Of a stretch of 64,000 nt of DNA, positions 62,662 to 64,000 are shown piece after piece. The stretch is from Nocardioides carbamazepini (GTDB taxonomy: Bacteria > Actinomycetota > Actinomycetes > Propionibacteriales > Nocardioidaceae): positions 496,001 through 560,000 of the forward strand of contig NZ_JAHTLF010000016.1 of assembly GCF_024614185.1 (NCBI RefSeq). The letters are read 5' to 3'. The translations under genes were made by a program, and so were the position numbers. The first letter of the stretch is position 1, and every line of letters begins with the position of its first letter. The notes under the pieces are model-generated. The model worked only from the letters and a program-made list of their open reading frames with translations, ran no database searches and had not been told where the DNA came from.

Positions 62662-64000
62662 ATGACGACAGCTCCGTCGGCTACCGCCGAACCGGGCCAG
62701 ATGACCCACCGCGAGATCATGGAGGCCCTCACCGGGCTGCTGCTCGCGATGTTCGTGGCCATGCTCTCCAGCACCGTGGTGAGCAACGCCCTCCCCGCTA
62801 TCGTGACCGACCTCCAGGGCAGCCAGACCGGCTACACGTGGGTCGTGGTCGCGACGCTCCTGACGATGACCGCGACCACCCCGATCTGGGGCAAGCTCGC
62901 GGACCTGTTCAGCAAGAAGCTCCTGGTGCAGGTGGCGCTGGTGATCTTCTCGATCGGCTCGGTCGTCGCCGCGGTGGCGCCCAGCATGAGCGTGCTGATC
63001 GGTGCGCGTGCCTTCCAGGGCCTCGGCGTGGGTGGCCTCACCGCGCTGGTCCAGGTCGTGATCGCCTCGATGGTCTCGCCGCGCGAGCGGGGCCGCTACA
63101 GCGGCTACATCGGCGCGGTGTTCGCCACCGCGACGGTCAGCGGCCCGCTGCTCGGCGGCCTGATCGTGGACAGCCCGATGGGCTGGCGCGGCTGCTTCAT
63201 CGTCGGCATCCCGATCGCCGCCATCGCGTTCGTCGTGCTGCAGAAGACCCTGCACCTGCCGACGATCAAGCGGGACGTGCGGATCGACTACGTCGGTGCC
63301 ACCCTGATCATGGCCGGCATCAGCCTGATCCTGGTCTGGGTCAGCCTCGCGGGCACCAACTTCGACTGGATCTCCACCACGTCCGCCGCGCTCGTCGTCG
63401 GCAGCCTGGTCCTGATCGGCGCCGCCCTGTGGGTCGAGGCGAAGGTCGCCACCGAGCCGGTGATCCCGCTGCGCCTGTTCCGCGACCGCACCACCACGCT
63501 GGCCACCGCCGCCTCGGTGATGATCGGCGTCGCGATGTTCGGAGCGACGGTCTACCTGAGCCAGTACTTCCAGCTCGCCCGCGGCATGAGCCCGACCGAG
63601 GCGGGCCTGATGTCGGTCGCGATGGTCGGCGGCCTGCTGGTCTCCAGCATCGTGAGCGGTCGGATCATCACCCGGACCGGGCTGTGGAAGCGGTGGCTGG
63701 TCGGCGGCATGCTCTTCGTCATCGCCGGCATCGCGCTGCTCGGCACCATCGACGCGACCACCTCGCTGTGGGTGATCGGCGGCTACATGGCGCTGACCGG
63801 CATCGGCCTCGGCGCCACCATGCAGAACCTGGTGCTCTCGGTGCAGAACAACGTGGCGATGGAGGACCTCGGCGCCGCCAGCTCGGTGGTCGCCATGTTC
63901 CGCTCGATCGGCGGCTCCGCGGGTGTGGCCGCCCTCGGCGCCGTGCTCGCCCACCAGGTCACCAGCGGCGTCAAGGACGGCATCACCAGCCTGGCCAAGG
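62662..64000 (+). CDS. EmrB/QacA-type MFS transporter, 3' end outside window
   Basis: 446 codons are open to the last base. After an N-terminal leader (MTTAPSATAEPGQMTHRE), membrane segments follow from GLLLAMFVAMLSSTVVSNAL. Motif A-like WGKLADLFSKKLLVQVAL and motif C-like ATVSGPLLGGLIVDSPMGWR mark the DHA2 drug-efflux group, normally 14 spans. The start ATG 62662 was chosen by the domain start; ATG 62651 gives only a four-codon frame. Regulation may involve the palindrome and leader RNA upstream. Confidence 0.9.
   Translation, partial: MTTAPSATAEPGQMTHREIMEALTGLLLAMFVAMLSSTVVSNALPAIVTDLQGSQTGYTWVVVATLLTMTATTPIWGKLADLFSKKLLVQVALVIFSIGSVVAAVAPSMSVLIGARAFQGLGVGGLTALVQVVIASMVSPRERGRYSGYIGAVFATATVSGPLLGGLIVDSPMGWRGCFIVGIPIAAIAFVVLQKTLHLPTIKRDVRIDYVGATLIMAGISLILVWVSLAGTNFDWISTTSAALVVGSLVLIGAALWVEAKVATEPVIPLRLFRDRTTTLATAASVMIGVAMFGATVYLSQYFQLARGMSPTEAGLMSVAMVGGLLVSSIVSGRIITRTGLWKRWLVGGMLFVIAGIALLGTIDATTSLWVIGGYMALTGIGLGATMQNLVLSVQNNVAMEDLGAASSVVAMFRSIGGSAGVAALGAVLAHQVTSGVKDGITSLAK

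Overview
The window is very GC-rich DNA with densely packed genes, many GTG and some TTG starts, frequent 1-4 base stop/start overlaps (ATGA, GTGA, TGATG), and several apparent leaderless starts. RpoB and RpoC read as actinobacterial throughout. The long-form SerC, the RpoC N-terminus and the gene repertoire fit a high-GC actinomycete, most likely Nocardioidaceae (Nocardioides-like). The family assignment is inference from recalled sequence similarity; no search was run. It looks like a chromosomal segment: no transposase, integrase, CRISPR array, tRNA or rRNA gene was found.

Layout. 1-5970: the 3' half of rpoB, then rpoC and two strong hairpins ending the operon. 6012-15406 (all minus): a co-oriented locus read from right to left. 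It holds a TolB-like secreted protein, a lipoprotein, a LuxR-type two-component pair, a membrane protein and three paralogous secreted Ig-like proteins; the last is frameshifted. 15498-19127: a geranylgeranyl-reductase-type flavoprotein, then a tandem Nudix hydrolase overlapping an iron alcohol dehydrogenase/transhydrogenase, with a 22-bp iteron array between flavoprotein and Nudix. 19183-25986: a large secreted amidase, a second TolB-like/Ig-like protein, a 28-residue membrane peptide, a METTL25-like methyltransferase and a membrane-anchored protein. 26032-28219: topoisomerase IB, DUF1905 and macrodomain genes and a small membrane protein. 28285-32849: sulfotransferase-like protein, SerC, a GNAT enzyme beside a palindromic repeat element, and a flavin monooxygenase. 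32918-37326: a polar amino-acid ABC importer facing a PucR regulator. 37349-41092: an ABC-2 exporter facing a second LuxR-type two-component pair. 41078-47668: three divergent regulator/target pairs (MocR/PPOX, FadR-type GntR/CynX-type MFS, LysR/EamA) and a secreted LAS-peptidase-like protein. 47756-55744: citrate synthase, pdxH, an anchored protein, MarR with an MFS pump, a patatin, an S15/CocE hydrolase and a short Erm-like methyltransferase. 55855-62082: a TetR regulator fused by overlaps to a heterodimeric ABC exporter, then two lipoproteins facing each other. 62208-64000: a promoter, an extended Shine-Dalgarno, a 12-codon ORF and a predicted three-way-junction RNA ahead of a 45-bp palindrome and an incomplete drug-type MFS gene.

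How the genes work together. The clearest functional units are the rpoBC operon, the two-component/surface-protein locus, the amino-acid importer with its PucR regulator, the ABC-2 exporter with its two-component pair, and the TetR/ABC exporter operon. The least explained signals are the 22-bp iterons before the Nudix gene, the structured leader at 62208-62430, the inverted element at 30664-30825, an in-frame palindromic insertion inside the second ABC exporter subunit, and a shared C-terminal YQWLRNG domain on five secreted proteins.
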